15,737 bases of DNA from Hamiltosporidium magnivora (GCA_004325065.1 PITI01000261.1:1-15737), one strand, 5' to 3'. Positions 1 to 9,299 are shown, counted from the first letter of the stretch. Notes: generated by a model not told the origin, from the letters alone. Program-made: numbers and translations.

Positions 1-730
1 TCCTGCTTACGAGCCTTCTCGAGAAGATCTTTGGAAAGTACTAACTTAGAAATTTTACTTTCTATGTTTTCCTTCCAAGCGGATCTAGGCTTCTCTTTAC
101 GTGTTGCCTCGTCATAGCATATCTGCGCAGCTTGCATGATATACGCGGCTTCCGTAATTGACTCAGGTACATGAGCTCCTGCATATTCACAGACTACTCG
201 ATTAATGAGATCCAGAACTTTACTATCAACCAATTCATTTGGATGTTTTCTAGTTCGGACCACCACTTTTCCAATTTCATTCATCGAGATTTCTTTGATT
301 TTACTCAAGAATTTATCTCTCAGGTTTATGTACTCCGTGGTGTCGGTCAAAGTGCATGGCTCAGTGAGAAAAGTGGCGATTCTACGTCACTCTCTATTCT
401 ATTCTAGCCTTATTCCCTTTCCGCCTCATTTTGTGCCAATTTTTTTAAACGCATCGATATCTAATGTGCAGCTAAATTTCTCATTATAGTACCTCAGAGT
501 AGCGGTCAGTCACTTCTGAGCATTCTCTCAAACCTCTTTTGCACTGCTAGAATACCAGATCTAGGCCATTCCTGCTCTACGGCTGTGACGGAGTCAAGTA
601 TCGAGTGCAATACCATCAGTCGATTTTCTTCTAGAATGGCACCTGTATTGAGGTTTTTCATGCCATTGGCTGGTCCACACACAGTGGAATCGGCATCAGA
701 AGACGAGTTTATGGTGCCAACCAAGCAGAC
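1..730 (-). mobile_element. Broken non-LTR retrotransposon (R4/Dong-like ORF), runs off the left edge
   Basis: The minus strand is open from 386 to the left edge (about 128 codons, first Met at 284) and is clearly coding: IASLIKE-type noise is absent and it holds the segments HVPESITEAAYIMQAAQICY and SAWKENIESKISKLVLSKDL. From family knowledge, an alanine-rich helix followed by a WK..(I/L)E.KI..L motif lies upstream of the reverse transcriptase in R4/Dong-type non-LTR retrotransposon ORFs. Further upstream in element orientation, 724-506 encodes 72 residues ending in EWPRSGILAVQKRFERML, which resembles the 'WP...W...RFE' block of the same ORFs. A short piece in another frame (about 505-432, with YYNEKFSCTLDID) bridges the two. 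The three pieces are separated by stops at about 506, 432 and 387, so this copy is frame-shifted and dead. GC content is visibly higher than in the rest of the window, as expected for a foreign insert. The reverse transcriptase itself would lie left of the window. The family assignment is an inference. Confidence 0.6.
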
Positions 731-751
731 TGCACTAGTCTGGCAACTACT

Positions 752-787
752 GCTTGGTGGTTGGTGGTTGGTGCTTGGTGGTTGGTG
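752..787. repeat. Imperfect TTGGTGG tandem repeat
   Basis: The plus strand carries a run built from GCTTGGTGG, TTGGTGG and TTGGTG units, including two copies of GCTTGGTGGTTGGTG. It lies just before the first Met (724) of the minus-strand retrotransposon frame, so it belongs to the 5' end of that element or to its junction with the AT-rich flank. The pyrimidine/purine asymmetry on the two strands is complete. No function can be read from it. Confidence 0.7.
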
Positions 788-1000
788 TTATGGAAGGTCT
801 GTGGAGGTGGAAGTCTCTCGGATAACATTCCTAGATCTACATCACACATCAAAATTTCTCCTGCACTGTTCTTAAGTTGTTTAGAGCCTTTATTTTTCCA
901 TTTTTTATATTTTCGCTGTCTACTTTTTTCCTTCTATCCATAGTTAAATATTTAAAAATATTTTTTTTTAATAACGAAAAATCCATCGGGTTGTTAAAAA
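788..1000. other. Edge of the higher-GC block, no gene seen
   Basis: Base composition falls from mixed to very T-rich between about 830 and 960. The open frames here on the plus strand have no recognisable content and look like chance. This is probably the right boundary of the inserted retrotransposon fragment. Confidence 0.4.
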
Positions 1001-1420
1001 CTTAAAATACACCAATTTATGTCTTATTGCGAATTCTTTAAGGGTCCAGTATTTTGGTATCACTAATACCTAGTCATTTGTCTATCAATGATTTATTTTG
1101 TCCCCCTTTTTGATTTATTCGGCAATTTCTTAATAACGCTTCTTTTCTATATTTGAAGACAATATATTGGATTTGATTAATTTATCTACAATTTTGAGTT
1201 TAAAAAATTTGGTGTTTATTTATGCTAATCAGATTGTATCTGATGGGTTTTTGGTTTAATGAATTATCAGCTCTATGTGTATTCTAAATCTTTTTACAAT
1301 ACCAAGTCTTGCTTTTTATCATTTTTAACTTGCGTTTTTTTACTCTTATCTACTACTTCAATCGAAAAAATATGATTTAAGGTACTTTCTGTGTACTTCA
1401 AATTGCATACAGCCTTGTAT
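1001..1420 (-). pseudogene. Weak trace of a decayed coding sequence
   Basis: The minus strand is purine-rich and gives protein-like runs interrupted by stops and frame changes: KSKTWYCKKI, then NSLNQKPIRYNLISINKHQI, then in another frame KLIKSNILSSNIEKKRY and IKKGGQNKSLIDK followed by LGISDTKILD. The last two together faintly recall the helix-turn-helix of a transposase ('K..Q..LIDK LGIS.T.I'), but this is too short and broken to name a family. It could also be chance in AT-rich DNA. Confidence 0.25.
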
Positions 1421-1901
1421 TCCTACTAGCATTTAAATTTTTAAATACGTGTTATGATAGTTATTAGACCACAATTCTAGGTCATAGCATTGAGATTATC
1501 TTTAGTTTAGAACCATATGAGAAACTATTTACGAACAATTAAGTTTATTTTGTCGGTTTTCTATTTAAAATAATTTTATATTTTCTTTTATAGAATATTA
1601 AATTCTAATTCATGTGTTGTAATCCATGAATTTGAATAAATTTCAACATCTATGCTTCATATTTGTTTTTAAAGAGCCTTGTTTTTTCGAAAACATAAAC
1701 ATTCGTAATTCTTTATTTTTTTCAAATTCTTTATTTTAAAGATTCAAATTTACATTAAAAGAATATTTTTCGAATTTAAGATTAATATTAATCAGATTAA
1801 AATTTAATTAAAATACTTTTGTGAGTATAAAAATATAAATATCATATATTCCTGATAAAGAAAAGAATAAATATATAATAAACAAAAAACAGTGTTCCAT
1901 A
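1421..1901. other. AT-rich intergenic DNA
   Basis: No coding run, RNA gene or repeat was recognised. The last 30 bases before the decayed LRR gene contain a TTCCAT shortly upstream of its ATG, but nothing that can be called a promoter with confidence. Confidence 0.4.
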
Positions 1902-4386
1902 ATGAAAATCAAAGGTATCTTCAATACTAATATTCATATAAAAATAAATTTTAAAGTATAATTCATTAAAATTTTTGAATACTTCATTCTGTTCATTTTG
2001 CCAATAGAAAAAAATCTTTAATGGAAAAAGTTAAGATTGATTCAAACGATAAATACATTTTAAATTTTGATCAAATACACCGTAATATTAACATAGCTTA
2101 ATCTAGATTATATATCATGCACTTATACAAAATATTTGATTTTCTATTTACTGAAGAGTCGTCTTGTAGTTTACATTTAAAGAAATGAATTTGTATGAAT
2201 ATTATGAGCGCAAGAATGAAAAAGATTTATATGTCTTGTGTCATGGTATTCATTGACATAAAAATAATCAAATAAATTGTTCAATACCAGATAATGAAGT
2301 AGAGCATAGAAAGCTTCGAGTCATAACAATGGATTACCTTGATTTATAAAAATATTAATTTACTTATATAGAAACTTTAATTGAAAAATCTCATGCTTCT
2401 GTGATTCCAATATATTTAAATAGAATAAACAGGATTTGAAATTTTTTAGTGTTTAAAAACAGTTTAGTATGTGAGGATTTCCATCCCATATTTTTCTTTA
2501 TTCAATATACCGAGTTTTATGAAATACTAGGACTTCTTAATCATTTAAATGGTTATAAATACGACAATATTTAAAGTATATATCGTAAGATAGTAGAATA
2601 CGGTCTATTAAGACAGTTTTCTCGGATAAAAAATTTGATGATAATCTGAATTTAAAATCTATTTATTTAAAAAATACTAAGAAATCATTTTACATTCTTC
2701 TTAAAGTGCTATTTGACGAGTGTAATTTTGACATGAAAGTATAAAAAATAGAGCATATATTTCGGAATTAAAGACTCTATATTGTGGTGTAATCGAAAAA
2801 TTTCAGCACAATTCTTTAAAATTGTATTTAAAAGATATTTTTTGGAACTATTTGGACAGATGCTACATTTTAGACATAAACTACTAATTTGGTTTTTTGA
2901 TTTATATGATGTAACCTTTATCTGGATCTATATCGAAAGAAATTGATGAGGAATCTTACATGCAGAAACCAGGAAGTCCGTACGTTAATCAGGAATATTT
3001 ATCGACTCTCAGAAGCTTGAATAAAAACGAAGCATTTCATACCTTAGAAATTTAATATGTATTGGTACAAAATGTTTATATACTCAGCAAAGCTCTGAAA
3101 CTTCTATTATTGCTACAATTAGTTCCAATATGGGAAATATTAAAACATTTGTTTGTGATGAATTGATATTTTTTGATTTATATAAACCTATGATCGAAGC
3201 TTTAAAAAAATTTTACCGAATTTAAGGAATAGTTTTAATTAAAACTAATTTAGATATTTGCATTGTAAAGTGTCAATCAAATCAAATGTAGCATATTGAA
3301 AATTCATTTTTCCAAATTTTATATCTAGGATTGTTACAAAATAGGCAATTACGATTCTTTAACTAGAAGTTTACCGAAAATATTATCTCTAACAAATCGG
3401 AATTTATCGCTCAAAATATTTGAGATTATAATGTATTCGAAAAACATTTACTTTTTAATCTTAAAAGACATAAAAAATTCTTCTGAATGTTTTGACCAAG
3501 ACCCTTGGCTCAGACCTAATCTTTAGTAGCGATTAGAATTTCAAAAAATATCTGAAATAAATTTTCCAAGAACTGAATGTAACTTTGTATCTAAATTAAA
3601 AACTTAAAAAAATGAATATTAAAAATCTGATCATAACAAGAATTCTTTTTCTAGTGATAAATTAAATATCTTTTCATTGAATCATGCGTTGGTCACACTA
3701 AAGTTAAAAGAATTCAATAACTTCAATTTAGAAATTCTCGAATCTCTTGAATTACTGCAGCATCTTTACATACAAGATTCTACAATCATACGTTTCCAGT
3801 TATTTGGTTAGTTAAAATGCGTAGAAAATTTAATAAATTTTGATTTTTTTCACACAAAAATAAATGATATGCAAAGTTTGAAACTCTTAAATAACTCTTT
3901 GAATCTGTAAGAATTAAAACTTATTCCTGAGTTTTTGAAGAATGTGATCTATTTTTGTGGAAACTTTCAATCTGCAAAAAAATATATCCGAGTTGTACCT
4001 AAAAGAAAATAAAATCAACTCAACAGTTTTACTAAAGTTTTTAATATAAAAACATTCTTACGCTTTCGGTTTCATTGAAAAAAATACTACATAGTACCTT
4101 GTCGGTTCTTAAAAATTGTAAATTTATCACAAATTGGAAATTTCTTTTTTTATATGATGCAATATTAAATGGCCAGAATATGAAGACTATTTTCAGTTTT
4201 ACTAAACTTCAATGTTTAATATTGGAAGATTGTAAAATCATAGAAGAATCGAGTAAAATATTGAATTCACTACCAGTTTTGCCATTATTAGAAACCTTTA
4301 AGATAATTGATTCGATAATGTCTGATTGTGATAAGAATAGTATATTTAATTTCTATAAACAATATTTTCAGATCAAATATAAATAA
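1902..4386 (+). pseudogene. Decayed leucine-rich-repeat protein gene
   Basis: A single ancestral gene of roughly 800 codons can be followed through all three plus frames. The ATG at 1902 or 2021 starts it. Protein-like stretches follow at about 2021-2180 (frame 2), 2185-2640 (frame 1), 2634-2765 (frame 3), 2768-3050 (frame 2), 3046-3486 (frame 1), 3479-4075 (frame 2) and 4075-4386 (frame 1). More than 15 in-frame stops and at least five frame changes interrupt them. LRR character is seen in LVTLKLKEFNNFNLEILESL, SLELLQHLYIQDSTII, CVENLINFDFF and, best preserved, TKLQCLILEDCKIIEES near 4200, with leucines at the usual L..L.L spacing. Large, fast-changing LRR families are known in microsporidia, where many members have signal peptides and are thought to contact the host. 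The last 103 codons are open, but they are the 3' end of the dead gene, not a separate protein. I am fairly sure of decay, less sure of the exact N-terminus. Confidence 0.75.
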
Positions 4387-4507
4387 AATCAATTTTAAAT
4401 TCTTTACAAAAAATATATTGCACCTTGTTTTACTTGCATCTTATTCACTGGCGTAATATAGTTCTTTTTTTATTTGATTGTTGCTTAATATTTGAGTGAT
4501 TTTATAT

Positions 4508-5388
4508 ATTTAAAGTCAAAGTTTTGAATTCAAACGATTATCCATATTTTGTGTTTAATAATTTATGTATTTGTTTACTTAACCAATTGTTTCTTTTGAA
4601 ATGCATTTTTAAAGAGATATTGGCTGTTCTTGACATTTTTTTAAAGTTTATGATCTTATATATCTTTTCTGGTCTCTTTGGCTATTGGCTTAGATTCTTA
4701 AACTCTTCGTCGATCAAAAAAGTAGTTTCGACTTCCTTTAAACATTTTTGATTGCATATAGGTCTTGTGTCTTTTGCTGGTATTTGAAGCTTCTTGGTTA
4801 CATTTATGGTATTTAGTTTCAATATTCTCCGAGGTCATTAAATTGGAATACACCCTGTAGTTATAAATAAGCACTAATTAATTAGTAAATGTGTCGGAAT
4901 GCTTGGTTTTTTTCGCTTCAAAGATTTTCTTCGAATTTCTTGAAGTAGCAACTACCTTAGGAATATAGAATTTGATTTATAATTCAAGATTTACAAATCT
5001 AGTCTATAATTTCGAGTTTTTGGATCAGTTTTTATTTCTGCCTTTTAAAATATTTCCAAATACTCAATTTCAAGAATTTATTGAGCCGCGTTACTTGGAT
5101 AGTTTGTTTATAAAATAAAATTTAAATTTTTTAAGAAGAATCTAATCCAGACATCGACCTCTCTCATTATGACTTTTGATATAGTCATTTGAGAATGCTC
5201 TGTACATCTGTTTCTCAATATTTCACTGGCTTTCTAAAGTTTCCAGAAATCACACTTTCCTTCTTTAGCCAGATATATTTCTTTCCCTAATGTAGCGGAA
5301 TACCAACTTCGATAAATAGCTTGATGCTCCCTTTCTTAAGTCATTGAAAAAACCAATAACACTTATCAATTCATTATTTGAGCATTTT
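4508..5388 (-). pseudogene. Decayed gene of unknown family
   Basis: The minus strand reads as protein over about 880 bases, with many stops and frame changes. From 5388 downwards it contains NNELISVIGFFNDLRKGASS, KKYIWLKKESVISGNFRKPV, HSQMTISKVIMREVDVWIRF, ETKYHKCNQEASNTSKRHK and finally, as the longest clean run, VETTFLIDEEFKNLS followed after one stop by KRPEKIYKIINFKKM and SLKMHFKRNNWLSKQIHKLL. The composition (K, N, E, I, with few low-complexity runs) is coding-like, and the opposite strand lacks comparable sense. I recognise no domain. It lies tail-to-tail with the LRR pseudogene. The plus-strand 75-codon frame at 4524 begins with TTG and is a shadow of this sequence. Confidence 0.45.
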
Positions 5389-5819
5389 TTAATTGGATGC
5401 AATTTTTTGTTTTCTATTTTGTTTTATAAATTTTTACTTGAGTTTTTTATATAAAATTTATTTCTTGTTTTTATTTTAGCCTATATTTTAGTTAATTGAG
5501 GCTTATTAACTGATGGGATATTGAAAATAAGTTTGATATTAAAAAAAATATAATAAAAGATTATTCAACCGCGAAAGAAAATACTTCCTAAACAAATGAA
5601 TTTAAAATATATATTTTTAGTTTAGTAAGAACAATAAATTTGAAATGAATATTAGAAAAAAAAGGAAGAAATCAATTGAATCAAAATCCTTCATTTATAA
5701 ATATTTTTCTAAAATTTTTAACTGTCATTTCGCAATATTTTGAAAAAAAACGACTTTTTCGGCAAATATTTTATAAAGATATAAAATCAAACAATAAATT
5801 ATAAAGCTGAAACAACCAA
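5389..5819. other. AT-rich 5' flank of the helicase gene
   Basis: About 430 bases between the minus-strand pseudogene and the helicase. They contain long A and T runs and no coding signal on either strand. The helicase promoter should be here, but no TATA-like element can be singled out in sequence this AT-rich. Confidence 0.4.
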
Positions 5820-5822
5820 CCC
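5820..5822 (+). promoter_or_regulatory. CCC triplet two bases before the helicase ATG
   Basis: The context is AACCAACCCATATGG, with CCC two bases upstream of the start. C or G triplets close to the start codon are a known core signal of microsporidian genes. In DNA this poor in C it stands out and supports the chosen start at 5825. Confidence 0.45.
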
Positions 5823-5824
5823 AT

Positions 5825-6991
5825 ATGGAAAATATTTTATTAAAAGGTATAAAACAAAATACCAAAGCAGAAAAGATAGAACGAATGCAGAGATATGAAA
5901 TTACCGGTAAAAAATTAGAAGAAATAAAATCATTTGAATTTGTGAATATAGAATTACAAAATAAATTAAATAAATCTGGATTTATAAAACCATTATTGAT
6001 ACAACGATTAGTTATACCATATTTTATAAATAAAAGAAGTATTATAGTAAATTCACATACGGGAAGTGGAAAAACACTCGCATTTCTTATTCCTATTTTG
6101 CACTTGAAAAAGAAATCTCTTATTCTCGTTCCAAATTCAATTCTCCAAGAACAAATATGTTCAGTTATTGAAATGATTAAAGATGAGAATCTAAATATTC
6201 TTAAAATAAAAAATTCTAAAGATTTGAAATCTATTGACAATAAGAGGTATGATATTATTGTTTCTACACCAGAAATATTATTTGAAACAGAAAATATTAT
6301 TTTATTGAAAAAGATAAGATATTTAATTATTGATGAAGCAGATTTGATATTTTCTAAAAATAATTTAAAAAATTTAGAAAAATTATTTTCTTTAATAGAT
6401 TTAAAAAAAGTTTGTTTGAGTGTTTTCAGCGCTACAATAAATAAGATTGTAACTGAAATATCTTGTGTTTTCGATGTCACAAAAATATCTGTGTTTTCTT
6501 TAAATGCAATAAATCATGAATTCTTGTTCTGTACAACTAACTCGCTCAAACAAATCTCTTTGAAAACACGTGTCGATGAAGGAATTCCATTCCCGTGTTT
6601 AATATTTGTTAAAAAAGAAGAAACTGCCGTTGAATTGTCTAAGCGCTTTGAGAAAAGTGCGGTTTTCTTTAAAAATGATCAAAAAGTTTTGGACGATTTT
6701 AGACTTAAAAAAATTTGGATACTTTTTTGTAGCGATAGATTGAGTCGTGGTATGGACTTTTATAACGTCAAATCTGTAATAAATTATAATTTTCCAAAAA
6801 GTAAAACCAATTTTATTCATAGAATCGGTAGAGTAAATAGAAACAATTTCTGCGATCAGAAAGTAATAACTCTTTTCACAAAAGAAGATTTCTTAAAATT
6901 AGATAGAGTTATTACTGTATTAAAAGAAAATAAAAGTGAAATACCAGAAAGTGTTATTAATATCGCGACAAAAGCCAAGAATAAAAAATAA
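5825..6991 (+). CDS. ROK1: DEAD-box ATP-dependent RNA helicase, DDX52/Rok1 type
   Basis: A complete 388-residue helicase. The motifs appear in order: an upstream aromatic (F37/F39) and the Q motif GFIKPLLIQ (Gln60); Walker A SHTGSGKT (77-84); a degenerate Ia, PNSILQE (103-109, normally PTRELA); TPE (148-150); DEAD (170-173); SAT (202-204); IFVK (260-263); motif V CSDRLSRGMD (302-311); and HRIGRVNR (332-339) with all arginines kept. The lead-in YEITGKKLEEIKSFEF and the C-terminal half, especially KIWILFCSDRLSRGMDFYNV and INYNFPKS, match the DDX52/Rok1 group, whose members act in 18S rRNA maturation in the small-subunit processome (with Rrp5 and snR30 in yeast). Yeast and human proteins are about 560-600 residues, so long N- and C-terminal tails are missing here, as is common in microsporidia. 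The active site looks intact. A 251-codon minus-strand frame at 5725-6480 is its shadow. Confidence 0.9.
   Translation: MENILLKGIKQNTKAEKIERMQRYEITGKKLEEIKSFEFVNIELQNKLNKSGFIKPLLIQRLVIPYFINKRSIIVNSHTGSGKTLAFLIPILHLKKKSLILVPNSILQEQICSVIEMIKDENLNILKIKNSKDLKSIDNKRYDIIVSTPEILFETENIILLKKIRYLIIDEADLIFSKNNLKNLEKLFSLIDLKKVCLSVFSATINKIVTEISCVFDVTKISVFSLNAINHEFLFCTTNSLKQISLKTRVDEGIPFPCLIFVKKEETAVELSKRFEKSAVFFKNDQKVLDDFRLKKIWILFCSDRLSRGMDFYNVKSVINYNFPKSKTNFIHRIGRVNRNNFCDQKVITLFTKEDFLKLDRVITVLKENKSEIPESVINIATKAKNKK
6980..6985 (+). terminator. AATAAA overlapping the helicase 3' end
   Basis: The AATAAA lies inside the last codons, a few bases before the TAA stop (6989-6991), and is followed by an A-rich run. 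Polyadenylation signals that overlap the stop codon are usual in microsporidia. In DNA this AT-rich a chance match is also possible. Confidence 0.35.
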
Positions 6992-7558
6992 AAAAAAAAT
7001 TATTATAATAAACCTTGAAATCTACAAAATTAGTTACTGTTTCAAGATTCATGAATTCTTTTTACCATAAAAATGAATCAGCTTTCAACTTTAAAACTTT
7101 AAATTAAACAAATAAAATATTTATTTACTTCTAATCAAAAATATAAAATGATTCGTTAACTTTTCTTAAAATTATAAACTTAAATTATTTTATTAAATAT
7201 AGTATTTTCATGATTCAAATTGGTTTATAAATAGAATACAAATGCAAAGTTAAATTCTTTTATAACAAGAAACAAATTGGTTTTAACACTTTTATAAATA
7301 GAATACAAATTTTATTACAAATGTATGATTTCTAAATAGAATACAAATTATATTACGCAGCCATTAATTTTTGATAAAAATAAATTTATTAAACAAATCA
7401 GGAAATTGTAAAAAATTAAAAAAAACTTTGGAGAATAACCAATTTTAAAATCTTAAAGTTGTAAAATTTAATAGAAATATAAAATATTTAAATTATTAAA
7501 AAAGTTTTTAAATTTTTATACTAACTAGACCTCGAAAAAATAGATTAAAATTTAATTT
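6992..7558. other. Convergent 3' flank between helicase and lectin-like gene
   Basis: These 567 bases separate two converging genes. There is no open frame of note on either strand. The only structure seen is the three-copy 15-base motif listed separately. Confidence 0.5.
7229..7348 (+). repeat. Three direct copies of AAATAGAATACAAAT
   Basis: Exact 15-base copies lie at 7229-7243, 7296-7310 and 7334-7348. The first two extend to 20 identical bases (TTTATAAATAGAATACAAAT at 7224-7243 and 7291-7310). Copies two and three are followed by similar text (TTTATTAC and TATATTAC). The preceding AATTGGTTT also recurs before copies one and two, so a larger, degraded repeat unit may be present. The spacings are 67 and 38 bases, so it is not a regular array. 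Confidence 0.8.
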
Positions 7559-8125
7559 TCACTTCAATTCCAACGATCTTAGTCGATGTAGATTTTCAGT
7601 ATTTGACATGTTATAGACAAAAAGACTGTTATTAAAGGCTTGTGATCCACCGAAATTTTTTTCAAATGGAGATGGCGGGAGATATATTTTCATTTTTAGT
7701 AATTCGTTGGGTTTATAATTCTTATCGCATGAACTCATATGTAATATAGAATTGCCTGATAGATTTATACAGTGTCCATTATTTCTTAGTCGGTATACTT
7801 TTTCTTTTTCATTTAGTTCGTCAAGCCTCCATTTAGTTAAATACTCGTCTCCAATACATCCTTGTAAAATGTTATTTTCTTCATCATAACATAATTTGAA
7901 GCCACAAAAGAAAATATCATAAACATTTTCATCAATATGTCTCATTTCTGCTACATTGCAGTAATTTGTTAGAACTGATTGCCATGTATCTGTTATACCA
8001 ATAATTTCGCCGGGATAGTCACCATAAGACTTATTTAAAGAAATATATACTTTTTCATTCACTATAAAATTAAATTTTACAAATATACAATCTATCAAAT
8101 AAAAATATAACAGAAGTAATAACAT
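7559..8125 (-). CDS. Secreted protein with ricin-B-lectin-like (beta-trefoil) repeats
   Basis: From the ATG at 8125 the protein is 188 residues. It opens with a hydrophobic stretch, MLLLLLYFYLIDCIF, that looks like a signal peptide without a basic n-region. Two tandem segments follow the ricin-B subdomain pattern: a Cys, about 10-14 residues, a second Cys, then a QxW-like end. They are LCYDEENNILQGC...TKWRL (Cys79, Cys90, Trp99) and GHCINLSGNSILHMSSC...LLKMKI (Cys119, Cys133). An earlier, weaker unit around Cys56 and Cys74 would complete a trefoil. Small secreted proteins with such domains form families in microsporidia and may bind sugars on host cells or spore walls; they carry no catalytic chain. 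A TTG at 8146 would add MKKKKYL and a better n-region, but no ATG lies upstream before a stop, so I use 8125. It converges on the helicase. The lectin call rests on pattern only. Confidence 0.7.
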   Translation of the reverse strand: MLLLLLYFYLIDCIFVKFNFIVNEKVYISLNKSYGDYPGEIIGITDTWQSVLTNYCNVAEMRHIDENVYDIFFCGFKLCYDEENNILQGCIGDEYLTKWRLDELNEKEKVYRLRNNGHCINLSGNSILHMSSCDKNYKPNELLKMKIYLPPSPFEKNFGGSQAFNNSLFVYNMSNTENLHRLRSLELK

Positions 8126-8897
8126 CAAATATTTTTTCTTTTTCAATGTTTTTGTTCAGAATAAAAAAATCTAAAACATCGTTTCGTATTTTGATTGTTT
8201 CTAAATTTGTATTTGATTATAAACCTTGGTTTGATTCTTCGATACCTTTATGAAACACGAAGTTGCAGTTTATTATTTTAATTTTGAGCGCCCAACGAAC
8301 ATAAAAGTTCAAATAATCATTCTTCTTAATTATTTACTTAAATTTTAATTTTTAATTTAATAACTTCTAATTTGATAAGTTAATATCTTATCTACTTTTA
8401 TCTTAAATTAACGTCTAAAATATTTATTCTTTCACTTTTGATTTAATTGAAAACCATCTTGGTTGCTTTTATTCTTCCAAAGTTAGAATTTTAATTTATC
8501 AAATAAAATCTCTTATTGAAGCTTAAATCACATTAAAAGTTTTTATTAAAGAACTAAAGATATATTCTACATTAAAAAACATATAAAGAAAATGCTTGAA
8601 TTCAATTATACAAATAAAGAGAAGTAATAAACTCTAAAAATATTTTCTTAAAGAATTTTTTAGTGTAAAACAATCAAATAAAGTTAATATCAATAATTCT
8701 TTTGGGAAAATTCTATAACTTAATAAAAAAAATGTCTATTTATAGTAAATTACAAGCAATTTCTTTTTAAAAAAAATATTAAAACGAGGTAATTTCTGTT
8801 TTGAAAGTTGTTTATTTGATCAACAAATTTTTATAATTTCCATATTTATACTGTTTAATATTACAGTTGTTTAATAATAGAAAAAAATAAGCGTCAT
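8126..8897. other. AT-rich divergent intergenic region
   Basis: This holds the 5' flanks of the lectin-like gene (minus) and the membrane-protein gene (plus). No coding run, RNA gene or clear repeat was found. There is no CCC or GGG triplet just before either start, unlike at the helicase. Confidence 0.45.
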
Positions 8898-9299
8898 ATG
8901 AGCGACGAAACTATTAAAAGCATAAAAAAGAATTCAATCGTGAAATTTCAAAATGAAAAAATTTTGATTGAACTTGATTCTGCAAGTGAAAATTGTCGAA
9001 AGGAAAATACGAGCGATCCATGGAGAAAATTAACGTTATGTATGTGCATATTCTTATGCATCTTGAATTTTGTTTGGTGTATTTCAAATTGGGGCGAAAA
9101 TAACTTGTGGATTGAATCAAGTACTATAATAGGATTTTCTTTGTCTCTTTATTGTATCTTCGAGCTTGTTTTTGGTGATATAACAGATAGATTAAGAGTA
9201 ATTTTGATTTTAATTTTTGCGGCCTTGGTAATATTTTTATATATAATTACTATTTTAACAACGCTTTTAATTCCAAAGAACGATAGTAATAGTAATTAA
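8898..9299 (+). CDS. Small membrane protein, three predicted helices, unknown function
   Basis: A complete 133-residue frame starting at an ATG. The first 44 residues are polar and charged, then come three hydrophobic segments: about 46-63 (LTLCMCIFLCILNFVWCI), 75-93 (STIIGFSLSLYCIFELVFG) and 101-125 (VILILIFAALVIFLYIITIL followed by TTLLI), ending in a short polar tail. A basic DRLR precedes the third helix. The first helix is rich in Cys (48, 50, 54, 61). There is no N-terminal signal peptide, so the first helix would anchor it. Coding character is good: polar and apolar residues are cleanly separated and the reading frame has no breaks. I recognise no family. It could be an organism-specific membrane protein. 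It diverges from the lectin-like gene across about 770 bases. Confidence 0.7.
   Translation: MSDETIKSIKKNSIVKFQNEKILIELDSASENCRKENTSDPWRKLTLCMCIFLCILNFVWCISNWGENNLWIESSTIIGFSLSLYCIFELVFGDITDRLRVILILIFAALVIFLYIITILTTLLIPKNDSNSN

Noticed and set aside
171..489. Plus-strand frames of 78 and 94 codons
   Set aside because: They are shadows of the minus-strand retrotransposon frame, whose residue pattern is far more protein-like.
585..943. Plus-strand frames of 96 and 60 codons
   Set aside because: They overlap the retrotransposon fragment and the TTGGTGG repeat and have tryptophan- and glycine-rich repeat content without domain sense.
5725..6480. 251-codon minus-strand frame
   Set aside because: It lies opposite the helicase motifs and is phenylalanine- and isoleucine-rich noise created by the coding strand.
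6599..6820. 73-codon minus-strand frame
   Set aside because: It is antisense to helicase motifs IV to VI, hence a shadow.
8914..9120. 68-codon minus-strand frame
   Set aside because: It is antisense to the membrane-protein gene and has no coding character of its own.
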